Assembly (NCBI GenBank): GCA_040902585.1
Contig: JBBDXA010000135.1
Coordinates: forward strand, 1 to 26,797
DNA from: JBBDXA01 sp040902585
GTDB taxonomy: Bacteria > Planctomycetota > Phycisphaerae > Phycisphaerales > Phycisphaeraceae
Direction: 5' to 3'
Length of the DNA: 26,797 nt
Shown here piece by piece: positions 15,724-22,350 of this stretch. The notes under the pieces are model-generated. The model ran no database searches. It was not told the origin of the DNA and saw only the letters and a list, made by a program, of their open reading frames with translations. Each line of letters begins with the position of its first letter. Within the stretch, counting starts at the first letter, position 1. The position numbers and the translations under genes were made by a program.

Positions 15724-15820
15724 GGCGCGCCGATGGTAAGGCCGCGAGGAACCCGCCGCAAACGATCGCGGTCGCCGCCCGATTTGTCACGCTCGTCGCC
15801 GCGACTACCATGCCTCCGGT

Positions 15821-15848
15821 CCTCTCTCCCATCCCCCCAGTAGAGAGG
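15821..15848. repeat. Inverted repeat in the divergent glycosyltransferase gap
   Basis: CCTCTCT (15821-15827) pairs with AGAGAGG (15842-15848), loop 14 bases, in the 145-bp region between the divergent GT39 and GT4 genes and just upstream of the latter's start. It could be an operator or leader hairpin. Nothing else clear is seen in this gap apart from a GGCGCGCC palindrome near 15724. Confidence 0.35.
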
Positions 15849-15868
15849 GAGCCAATGCCCGCCCCAGG

Positions 15869-17008
15869 ATGTCCGCGTTGAATGTCGCACTCGTCCACGA
15901 ATGGCTCACCTCCTACGCAGGCTCCGAGAAAGTCCTCGAAGCCGTCGCCGAGCTGTACCCCCACGCACCGATTCACAGCGTCATTCACAACCCCGCCGCG
16001 ATGGAAGGCACAGGCCTGGCCGGGAAGGAAGTCGTCACTTCCTTTCTCCAGCGCATGCCTCTGTCGCGCCGCAAGTGGAACCTTTACCTGCCCCTGATGC
16101 CGCTGGCGATCGAGCAGTTTGATCTCAACGCATTCGACGTGGTGCTCTCGTGCAATCACGCCGTCGCCAAGGGCGTGCTCACGCGCGCCGATCAGCTTCA
16201 CATCAGCTACCTCTGCACGCCGATTCGCTATGCGTGGGACCTGTATCAGCCTTACCTTCAGCAGTCGGGACTGCACCGCAAGCTGCGCGGCTGGCTGGCG
16301 CGCTGGCTGCTGCATCGCATTCGTCAGTGGGATGTGAACACCGCCAATCGCGTTGATGTCTACGCCTGTCTTTCACATTACGTCGCCCGGCGTATCTGGA
16401 AGACCTATCGCAGGAAGAGCTTCGTTATCTATCCGCCGGTGGATGTGCATCGCTTCAAGGCTGAACAGAAGCGCGAGCCGTTCTACCTGACGGTCTCGCG
16501 CCTGACGCCATATAAGAAGGTCGACCTCATCGCCGCGGCCTTCACGAAGCTCGACCTGCCGCTGGTGATCATCGGCGACGGACCGGAGCGCAAGAACGTC
16601 GAGCGCGCAGCCGGTCGCAATGTCACTCTCCTGGGCAAGCAGCCTGACGCGGTGGTGAACGAGCTGACCCAGCAGTGCCGGGCGTTCATTTTCGCAGCCG
16701 ATGAGGACTTCGGCATCGCCCCCGTCGAAGCGCAGGCGGCCGGCGCCCCGGTCATCGCATTCGGCAAGGGCGGCGCGACGGAGACGATCATCGCCGGCAA
16801 GACCGGCCTCTTCTTCCAGCAGCAGACGGTTGAAAGCCTCGTCGAAGCTGTGCAGGAGTTCGAGAGATCGATCGATGCCTTCAATCCGCAAGCCTGCCGA
16901 AATAATGCGATGCAGTTCTCCGAAGAAGTTTTCAAGGATGCTTATCGCAACCTGGTCGAGCAGCAATGGCAACGCTTCAGCGCCGGCGAACCGCTGCTCG
17001 AACCCTGA
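15869..17008 (+). CDS. Family 4 glycosyltransferase (GT-B fold)
   Basis: This 379-residue cytosolic or membrane-associated enzyme transfers a sugar from a nucleotide donor with retention of configuration. The N-terminal half begins NVALVHEWLTSYAGSEKVLE, with SCNHAVAKGV and SYLCTPIRYAWDLY, a pattern seen in mannosyl- and related transferases of O-antigen loci. The donor-binding half has TVSRLTPYKKVDLI (~208-221), IIGDGPERK, and the E-X7-E motif AADEDFGIAPVEAQAAG with Glu279 and Glu287, then GKGGATETI. The length is typical. ATG 15869 has only a weak upstream purine run; a TTG nine bases later would give the minimal family start. It faces the convergent NeuD-type gene across 73 bp. The sugar transferred cannot be read from sequence. 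Confidence 0.88.
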   Translation: MSALNVALVHEWLTSYAGSEKVLEAVAELYPHAPIHSVIHNPAAMEGTGLAGKEVVTSFLQRMPLSRRKWNLYLPLMPLAIEQFDLNAFDVVLSCNHAVAKGVLTRADQLHISYLCTPIRYAWDLYQPYLQQSGLHRKLRGWLARWLLHRIRQWDVNTANRVDVYACLSHYVARRIWKTYRRKSFVIYPPVDVHRFKAEQKREPFYLTVSRLTPYKKVDLIAAAFTKLDLPLVIIGDGPERKNVERAAGRNVTLLGKQPDAVVNELTQQCRAFIFAADEDFGIAPVEAQAAGAPVIAFGKGGATETIIAGKTGLFFQQQTVESLVEAVQEFERSIDAFNPQACRNNAMQFSEEVFKDAYRNLVEQQWQRFSAGEPLLEP

Positions 17009-17043
17009 GCATTTCCTGACAGCGAGAAACGATCAACCTCTAA

Positions 17044-17055
17044 AGCCCACGGGCT
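17044..17055. repeat. Small AGCCC-AC-GGGCT palindrome between convergent genes
   Basis: Five-base arms separated by two bases, in the 73-bp gap between the GT4 gene and legH. It is too small and lacks a T run to call a terminator; listed because other short palindromes occupy gaps in this window. Confidence 0.3.
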
Positions 17056-17081
17056 CCCGTCCGTCGGTCGCTCAGATCAAC

Positions 17082-17726
17082 TCACACTTTCCTGATCACC
17101 TTCGCGGGCACCCCGTACGCCACCACGCCGTCGGGCACGTTCTTCACCACGACGGACCCCGCGCCGATGAGCGTACCGCTGCCGATGCGGATGTTCTGAA
17201 TCACGCTGCAACCCACGCCGATGTGCGTCGCTTCGCCGATGTGTACGCCGCCGCTAAGGGCAGAGCCGGGGGCGATGTGGGCGTGCGCACCGATACGACA
17301 ATCATGATCGATCGAAGCCCGCGTGTTGATGATCGCGTTGTCGCCCACGCTGCACAAAGGCTGCACGACGGCCCCGGCGAGAATCTGTGCTCCTTCGCCG
17401 AGCGTCGCAGACTTCGCAATGATCGCGGATGGATGAATCACCTGCGCGAACCGCCAGCCTTGTGATTTCAATCGCAGGTACACATCGCGGCGAGCGGCGC
17501 AGGACTGCGCGGAGCCGACGCCGTTGACGAGTTTTGTATCCTTCGGCGAATGGTCGGCCAGCATCGTCTCATCACCGAGTATTGACACGCCCAGCAGTGT
17601 GGTGCCCGTCTTTTCAGGCGTGGAATCCAAGGCAAACAGAATGTTGCAGCCCGCGCACTGAAGGGCATCGATCAACACCTTCGCGTGACTGCCCGCGCCG
17701 ATCAGGATGACCGGTAGATCGCTCAT
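17082..17726 (-). CDS. NeuD/PglD-type hexapeptide acetyltransferase, probable LegH role
   Basis: This 214-residue soluble acyltransferase has two parts. Residues 1-~85 form a PglD-type N-terminal Rossmann-like domain that binds the sugar nucleotide (VILIGAGSHAKVLIDAL). From ~100 onward is a left-handed beta-helix of hexapeptide repeats (IHPSAIIAKSATLGEGAQIL, IGAHAHIAPGSALSGGVHIGEATHIGVG, IGSGTLIGAGSVVVKNVPDG, YGVPAKVIRK). His140 in SIDHDCRIG is the expected catalytic base. Relatives either O-acetylate sialic acid (NeuD) or N-acetylate the 4-amino group of a UDP/GDP-amino sugar (PglD, LegH). As the last gene of an operon with legB and legC, N-acetylation to the 2,4-diacetamido sugar is the more likely job. 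Its start overlaps the legG stop by four bases (ATGA), indicating translational coupling. Confidence 0.85.
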   Translation of the reverse strand: MSDLPVILIGAGSHAKVLIDALQCAGCNILFALDSTPEKTGTTLLGVSILGDETMLADHSPKDTKLVNGVGSAQSCAARRDVYLRLKSQGWRFAQVIHPSAIIAKSATLGEGAQILAGAVVQPLCSVGDNAIINTRASIDHDCRIGAHAHIAPGSALSGGVHIGEATHIGVGCSVIQNIRIGSGTLIGAGSVVVKNVPDGVVAYGVPAKVIRKV

Positions 17727-18889
17727 GCCTTCACCTCGTGGAATCGCTTGCGAAGCAGGGCGTGCGGGTCGTTGATGGCGCGCAGCACGGCGACGATCCG
17801 CCCGGATGCATGGCCGTCACCATACGGATTGACCACATCGTCACAGTCCATCGCTTGCGCCTTCGCAATCGCCGCGGCGATCGCCTCCGCCTTCGGTTCA
17901 CAGTCAATCACCGACGTCGCTTTCAGCCGGCCGGTCTGCCTCGAACCGATATTCACCGTCGGCACCTTCATCGACGGCGCTTCGTACAGCCCGCTCGACG
18001 AGTTGCCGACCACCGCATCGACCTGCCTCATCAGGCTCAGGTAACGCGCGTGACCCAGTGACTCGAAGAACCAAGCGTGCGGCCTGCTTTCACACCAGGC
18101 GCGGACGCGATCGTTGATTGCCATGCCTTCCGGGTCCGCGTTCGCGCCGCTGAAGATGAGGCCGTGCGCGGGTTGGAGTGTGTCGAGCGCATCAAGCAAC
18201 TCCCGCACCTGCTCAACCGAAGGCGTCGCATCCAGCGTGACAGGATGAAACGTGACAAGCAGGTTGCGCTCGTGCAGCGAGAGGCCCAGACTCGCCTCGA
18301 GCTCTTCGCGCGAAAGGAAACTCATCGTGCGGATCGCATCGAGGCCGGGGCTGCCTACGCCATGCACCCTCGCCGGGTCTTCGCCCATCTGCACGATCCT
18401 TGCCGCGGCTGGCGCGTTGGACGGGAAATGCAGATGCGAAAGCTTGGTGATGGCGTGACGATTGGCGTCATCGAACGCGCCTTCGGTCAGGTCGCCGCCG
18501 CACAGGTGGGCGATTGCGATGCGGGCGATAGTGGCCGCCAGGGCGACGGCGAGGATCTCGTAGCGATCACCGAGGACGAGCGCGAGGTCGGGTTTCAGTT
18601 TGTCCAGCGCAGCCCCGGCAAGCTGCACGAGTCGGCCGGTGGAATGTGTGATGCTCGCCGCGTCATCGCCGGTCAATTCCATATCGAGCTTCGCGTCGAT
18701 GGTGAAGCCATCCGCTTCGATTGCCCGCCAGGTCTGTCCGAAGGCGTTACACAGGTGCGCGCCGGTGACGATGGTTTGAAGTTGCAGCGAAGGCTCCGCG
18801 GCGATCGCCTGCATGACGGGCTGGAGCAGGCCGTAGTCCGCGCGGTTGCTGGTGATGACGCCGATTCGCAGGGGGTCGCGCTGGCTCAT
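17723..18889 (-). CDS. legG: NDP-2,4-diacetamido-trideoxyglucose hydrolysing 2-epimerase (NeuC/LegG family)
   Basis: This 388-residue enzyme of the UDP-GlcNAc 2-epimerase superfamily, hydrolysing branch, is predicted to release 2,4-diacetamido-2,4,6-trideoxymannose from its NDP-glucose precursor. If the substrate were UDP-GlcNAc it would yield ManNAc. Visible motifs are GVITSNRADYGLL (~10-22), LVLGDRYEI, HLCGGDLTEGAFDDANRHAITKLSHLHF (~128-155) and TFHPVTLD (His215). VGNSSSGLYEAPSMKVPTVNIGSRQTGR is the nucleotide-binding end. The chosen ATG overlaps the legC stop by four bases; the frame is open 46 codons further, but that extension reads through legC and is not family-like. The neighbouring dehydratase and aminotransferase favour LegG over NeuC. 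Confidence 0.87.
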   Translation of the reverse strand: MSQRDPLRIGVITSNRADYGLLQPVMQAIAAEPSLQLQTIVTGAHLCNAFGQTWRAIEADGFTIDAKLDMELTGDDAASITHSTGRLVQLAGAALDKLKPDLALVLGDRYEILAVALAATIARIAIAHLCGGDLTEGAFDDANRHAITKLSHLHFPSNAPAAARIVQMGEDPARVHGVGSPGLDAIRTMSFLSREELEASLGLSLHERNLLVTFHPVTLDATPSVEQVRELLDALDTLQPAHGLIFSGANADPEGMAINDRVRAWCESRPHAWFFESLGHARYLSLMRQVDAVVGNSSSGLYEAPSMKVPTVNIGSRQTGRLKATSVIDCEPKAEAIAAAIAKAQAMDCDDVVNPYGDGHASGRIVAVLRAINDPHALLRKRFHEVKA

Positions 18890-20088
18890 GGCCGCCCCTT
18901 GGTTGCGCGTGAAGCAAGGCTGACGCTGCTGGGCAGGTTGATGATGCGGCGAGCGAGCGACTCGCTCGTGCTCAAGTCCATGCGCGGATTGCTGCGATAC
19001 ATCGGCAGGCAGTGCATCGGTTCCCACGCGGGGCGAGCGAGGATGCCCGCGGCGTGCAAAGCGCGAAGCAGTTCATCGCGCTGGCGCGCATGGGCTTCAT
19101 CGAGGATCAGCGTGTTGAGCCAGTAGTTGCTTTCGCAGTTGGCGGGTTGCGCGACGACACAAGCGTGTTCGTTTGCCGCGAAGGCTTCGAGGTAACCTGC
19201 CGCCAGCGTGCGCTTCGCATCGAGAAACGCGGGCAACTGCTCAAGCTGCGCGCAGCCCAGCGCGGCGTTCAGGTTCGGCAGGCGATAGTTGAAGGCGATC
19301 TCATCATGCGCAAACGCCCACGCGTGCGGCTGCTTCGCGGTCGTCGAAAGATGCTTCGCGTGCTGGGCGAGGGCTTCATCGTCAGTCAGGATCGCGCCGC
19401 CGCCGCCGGTGGTGATGATCTTGTTGCCGTTGAAGCTGAGCGTGCCCAGCAGGCCGAAGGTGCCGGTGTGTTTGCCGCGATAGAAGGAGCCGAGCGACTC
19501 GGCCGCGTCTTCGACGATCGGCAAACCCCAGCGGCGGGCGACTTCAAGCAGGGCGTCGAGATTCACCGGATGCCCGAAGGTGTGCATCGGCACGATGGCC
19601 GCGATGCGACGCTGCGTGATGCGGTTGTAGACATCGCCATCACGCCGCTGGGCGATCTTGTTCAGATGGCCATCGAGCTTCGTCGCGTCGAGGCTCAGCG
19701 TAACCATCTCACTGTCCGCAAAGTGCGGGATCGCGCCGCAGTGCGCGACCGCGTTGGCCGTGGCGACGAACGTCAGCGCCGGGACGATTACTTCATCGCC
19801 CGCGCGCACCCCCGCCAGCATCAGCGCCAGGTGCAGGGCGGCAGTGCCGTTGACGGTGACGATGGCGTACTTCGCGCCGGTATAGGCCGCCAGATCGCGT
19901 TCGAAGCGATCGACGAAGGAGCCGACGGATGAAACCCAGCCCGTGTCGATGCACTGGGCGGTGTATTCCTTCTCCCGCCCGCGAAAGCAGGGTTCATGTA
20001 GCGGTACGGGGCGCGGGCCATCACCAATGACGCGTTCGACGGCGTCGATGATCTGCTGAGCCGGAAATGTCTTCGTTGTTGCAGGCAT
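18886..20088 (-). CDS. legC: LegC-type PLP-dependent sugar aminotransferase
   Basis: This 400-residue DegT/DnrJ/EryC1-family enzyme is predicted to transaminate the C4 keto group of the NDP-4-keto-6-deoxy-GlcNAc made by LegB, giving the 4-amino sugar. Landmarks include HEPCFRGREKEY and DTGWVSSVGSFVDRFE near the N-terminus, which are characteristic of the LegC subgroup. Also visible are VNGTAALHLAL, PALTFVATANA, VEDAAESLGS, and the PLP lysine Lys223 in SFNGNKIITTGGGG. YRLPNLNAALG and NYWLN follow as in the family. The length is typical. The start ATG is four bases downstream of the legB stop, and the stop overlaps the legG start. GlcN-type aminotransferases of other sugar pathways are possible, but the motif set and operon fit LegC best. 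Confidence 0.9.
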   Translation of the reverse strand: MPATTKTFPAQQIIDAVERVIGDGPRPVPLHEPCFRGREKEYTAQCIDTGWVSSVGSFVDRFERDLAAYTGAKYAIVTVNGTAALHLALMLAGVRAGDEVIVPALTFVATANAVAHCGAIPHFADSEMVTLSLDATKLDGHLNKIAQRRDGDVYNRITQRRIAAIVPMHTFGHPVNLDALLEVARRWGLPIVEDAAESLGSFYRGKHTGTFGLLGTLSFNGNKIITTGGGGAILTDDEALAQHAKHLSTTAKQPHAWAFAHDEIAFNYRLPNLNAALGCAQLEQLPAFLDAKRTLAAGYLEAFAANEHACVVAQPANCESNYWLNTLILDEAHARQRDELLRALHAAGILARPAWEPMHCLPMYRSNPRMDLSTSESLARRIINLPSSVSLASRATKGRP

Positions 20089-20092
20089 GGCA

Positions 20093-21103
20093 CTACACGT
20101 TGTATCGATCCGCTTTGTACATCTTCAGGTTCGCCTCATCGCCGAACCATTCAATCGTCTTCTTCAGGCCGCGCTTCAACCCTTCAACACCGGCGTACGC
20201 CGGCGACCAGCCCGCGACCTGCTTGGCGCGTTCGTTGCTCGCCTGTAATCGCTCGACTTCACTCGCCGCCGGGCGCAGGCGCGCTTCATCCGTTTCGATC
20301 GTGATCGATGCGCCCATCAGTTCCGCGATCAACTTCGCCGTGTCGCCGATTGAAACGTCGTATCCGCTGCCGAGGTTGATCGTCTGCCCGACCGCGTCCT
20401 TCGCTTTCCCCAGCGCAAGGAAGCCTGCGACAGTGTCGTCCACATAGTTGAAGTCGCGCGTCGGGTGGACCGCGCCGAGCTTGATGGCCTTCGCGCCCGA
20501 GGCGATCTGCGTGATGATCGTGGGGATCACCGCGCGGGCCGATTGCCTTGGCCCATACGTATTGAACGGCCGACAGATCGTCACCGGCGTCCCAAATGAA
20601 TGGAAGAAGGACATCGCAATCTGATCCGCGCCGATCTTCGACGCCGCGTAGGGCGATTGCGGCTGAAGCGGGTGGTCTTCGGTGATCGGCACGAACCGGG
20701 CCGTGCCGTACACCTCGCTCGTTGAAGTATGCACCACGCGCCACGCGCCCAACTCCCGAGCCGCCTGCACGACGTTCAGCGTGCCCTTCACGTTGGTATC
20801 GATGTACGTGTCGGGCGAATGGTATGAGTAAGGAATCGCGATCAGGGCCGCGAGATGAAAGACGATGTCGCAGCCGCGCATCGCTTCGCGCACACCATGC
20901 GGATCGCGCACATCACCGGCAAAGACATCAAGCGAATCGCGAATCTCAGGCGGCGAATGATCGAGCCAGCCCCAGGAGTTGAACGAGTTGTAGAAGACGA
21001 ACGCGCGGACGGTCGCGCCGCTGCGCACGAGAGCTTCGGTCAGGTGTGAGCCGATGAAGCCGTCGGCTCCGGTGATGAGGATCTTCTTTCCCGAGAAGGC
21101 CAA
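20093..21103 (-). CDS. legB: LegB-type NAD-dependent 4,6-dehydratase
   Basis: This 336-residue extended short-chain dehydrogenase/reductase is predicted to convert GDP- (or UDP-) GlcNAc to the 4-keto-6-deoxy derivative. It shows the NAD-binding ILITGADGFIGSHL, acidic GDVRD, FHLAALIAIPYSY and the catalytic stretch HTSTSEVYGTA (Ser/Thr 126-129, Glu130). The YxxxK pair is Tyr152/Lys156 in SPYAASKIGAD, and RPFNTYGPRQSARAVIP is typical of LegB proteins. The start codon is TTG; GGAG six bases upstream (complement of 21110-21113) supports it. It is 12 bp after the ptmE-like gene and four bases before legC, so it lies in the middle of an operon. Confidence 0.9.
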   Translation of the reverse strand: MAFSGKKILITGADGFIGSHLTEALVRSGATVRAFVFYNSFNSWGWLDHSPPEIRDSLDVFAGDVRDPHGVREAMRGCDIVFHLAALIAIPYSYHSPDTYIDTNVKGTLNVVQAARELGAWRVVHTSTSEVYGTARFVPITEDHPLQPQSPYAASKIGADQIAMSFFHSFGTPVTICRPFNTYGPRQSARAVIPTIITQIASGAKAIKLGAVHPTRDFNYVDDTVAGFLALGKAKDAVGQTINLGSGYDVSIGDTAKLIAELMGASITIETDEARLRPAASEVERLQASNERAKQVAGWSPAYAGVEGLKRGLKKTIEWFGDEANLKMYKADRYNV

Positions 21104-21109
21104 GGGAGT

Positions 21110-21113
21110 CTCC
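21110..21113 (-). promoter_or_regulatory. Ribosome binding site fixing the TTG start of legB
   Basis: GGAG on the minus strand lies six bases upstream of TTG (complement of 21101-21103), inside the 12-bp gap after the preceding gene. It supports the non-ATG start. Confidence 0.6.
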
Positions 21114-21115
21114 GT

Positions 21116-22246
21116 TCACGCCACCTGCGCATATCGCCCGTCGCGCACATCCGCCTGTGCCTGTTCGTAGTCCGCCGGCTGCCCGATGTCGAGCCAGTAC
21201 TCACGGATCGGAAAGCCCGCGACCGTGAGCTTCGCATCGATCAGCTTCTGAATCAGGTCGGTCATGTTGAACCGCGTGCCTTCGGGCATCGGCCGGGGAA
21301 TGTAGTCAAACGCACCGGGATCGAGCAGGTAAATGCCCGCGTTGACGAACGAGGTGTAGGTCGGCTTCTCGGTCAGCCCGTTGACCCGCGAGCCATCGCA
21401 CTCGATCACGCCATAGGGCACGTTGAATTCAAACTTACGCACCGCCACGGTCAGGAGCGCCTCCTGCTCCTGATGGAAGGCGAGCATCGCGCTGTAGTCC
21501 ACGTTGGTGAGAATGTCGCCGTTGATCACGAGCAGGGGTTCGCTGGGTTTCGCCATCAGGCTCAAGGCGCCGGCTGTGCCCATCGGGCGATCTTCGGTGA
21601 CGTAATCCAGATCCACGCCAAACGCCCGGCCATCCTTGAAATGCTCCGCCACCTTATCCGCCTGATAGCCCGTGGACAGACTCACGTGGCGGATGCCCGC
21701 GCCGCGCAGGCTTTCGAGTGTGCGTTCCATCAGCGGCCGATCGCCCACCGGCAGCATCGGCTTGGGCGTGTTCTCGGTCAGCGGTCGCAGGCGCGTGCCC
21801 AGTCCGCCGGCCATGATCACCGCCCGCATTGGCGGCGACTGTTTCGGCAGCAGATCATCCATCACGATCAGGTCCGCGACGCGATCTTCACTATCGAGCA
21901 AAGGCAGGTGATGCAGCTTGCGCTGGCGCATCAGCTTCAGGTGCGATTGCGTGTCATCGCTGATGCGACCGGTGACAGGCTTGGGGTAAACGGGATTGCG
22001 TTTGGCTTCAACGAACGCGCCGGCGGTGATGTCCGTGTTTTGCCGCGCCAGCATCGCCCGGCGAAGGTCGCCATCGGTCACGATGCCGACCAGCCTGCGC
22101 TCATTATCGAGGACGAGGAAGATGCCCAGGCCGGCTGCATCCATCGCCCGCATGGCCTCATGAAGAGGGCACGCGGCCGGAACGCAGACGGATTGAAGTC
22201 GAGCATTGGACATAGGGGCAGCCGATTTGACGAAAGTCGACTGCAC
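21116..22246 (-). CDS. CBS-domain sugar-1-phosphate nucleotidyltransferase (PtmE-like)
   Basis: This 376-residue protein has a tandem CBS pair at ~15-135 (GIFLVLDNERRLVGIVTDGDLRRA; LHHLPLLDSEDRVADLIVMDDLL). A nucleotidyltransferase domain (~140-376) follows, with VIMAGGLGTRLRPLTENTPKPMLPV, TGYQADKVAEHF, TEDRPMGTAGAL, VINGDILTNVDY and EYWLDIGQPADY. This architecture matches PtmE of Campylobacter, a GTP-dependent glucosamine-1-phosphate guanylyltransferase that starts the GDP-linked legionaminic acid route. CBS domains may sense a nucleotide or end product. It is the first gene of the minus-strand operon, facing legF-legI across 104 bp. The start is either GTG 22246 or ATG 22213; neither has a well-placed Shine-Dalgarno. 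Which nucleotide is used cannot be told from sequence alone. Confidence 0.85.
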   Translation of the reverse strand: MQSTFVKSAAPMSNARLQSVCVPAACPLHEAMRAMDAAGLGIFLVLDNERRLVGIVTDGDLRRAMLARQNTDITAGAFVEAKRNPVYPKPVTGRISDDTQSHLKLMRQRKLHHLPLLDSEDRVADLIVMDDLLPKQSPPMRAVIMAGGLGTRLRPLTENTPKPMLPVGDRPLMERTLESLRGAGIRHVSLSTGYQADKVAEHFKDGRAFGVDLDYVTEDRPMGTAGALSLMAKPSEPLLVINGDILTNVDYSAMLAFHQEQEALLTVAVRKFEFNVPYGVIECDGSRVNGLTEKPTYTSFVNAGIYLLDPGAFDYIPRPMPEGTRFNMTDLIQKLIDAKLTVAGFPIREYWLDIGQPADYEQAQADVRDGRYAQVA

Positions 22247-22350
22247 CTCTTTTCGGCTGAATCATGGCGATATGGTGAATTCTCGGACCAACGCGCCGGA
22301 ATGCCGCGTTTGCGTTTGCGAGCCTGTCGATTGTCTGTCAGATTGATCCC
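22247..22350. promoter_or_regulatory. Divergent control region of the nonulosonate genes
   Basis: These 104 bp separate the minus-strand ptmE-legB-legC-legG-legH operon from the plus-strand legF-legI fusion and must hold both promoters. The 22250-22282 part is relatively AT-rich (TTTTCGG, ATATGGTGAATTC), but I see no pair of hexamers good enough to call, and no clear Shine-Dalgarno before ATG 22351. Confidence 0.4.

Noticed and set aside
18890..19027. 46-codon N-terminal extension of LegG
   Set aside because: It lies wholly within legC and is not family-like; the ATG overlapping the legC stop gives the conserved N-terminus.
18077..19932. Long plus-strand frames opposite legG and legC
   Set aside because: No family resemblance; the minus strand has conserved enzymes with intact active sites.
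22310..22338. Sigma-70 promoter before legF-legI starting with TTGCGT
   Set aside because: At 17-bp spacing the downstream hexamer is GTCTGT, which does not resemble a -10 element.
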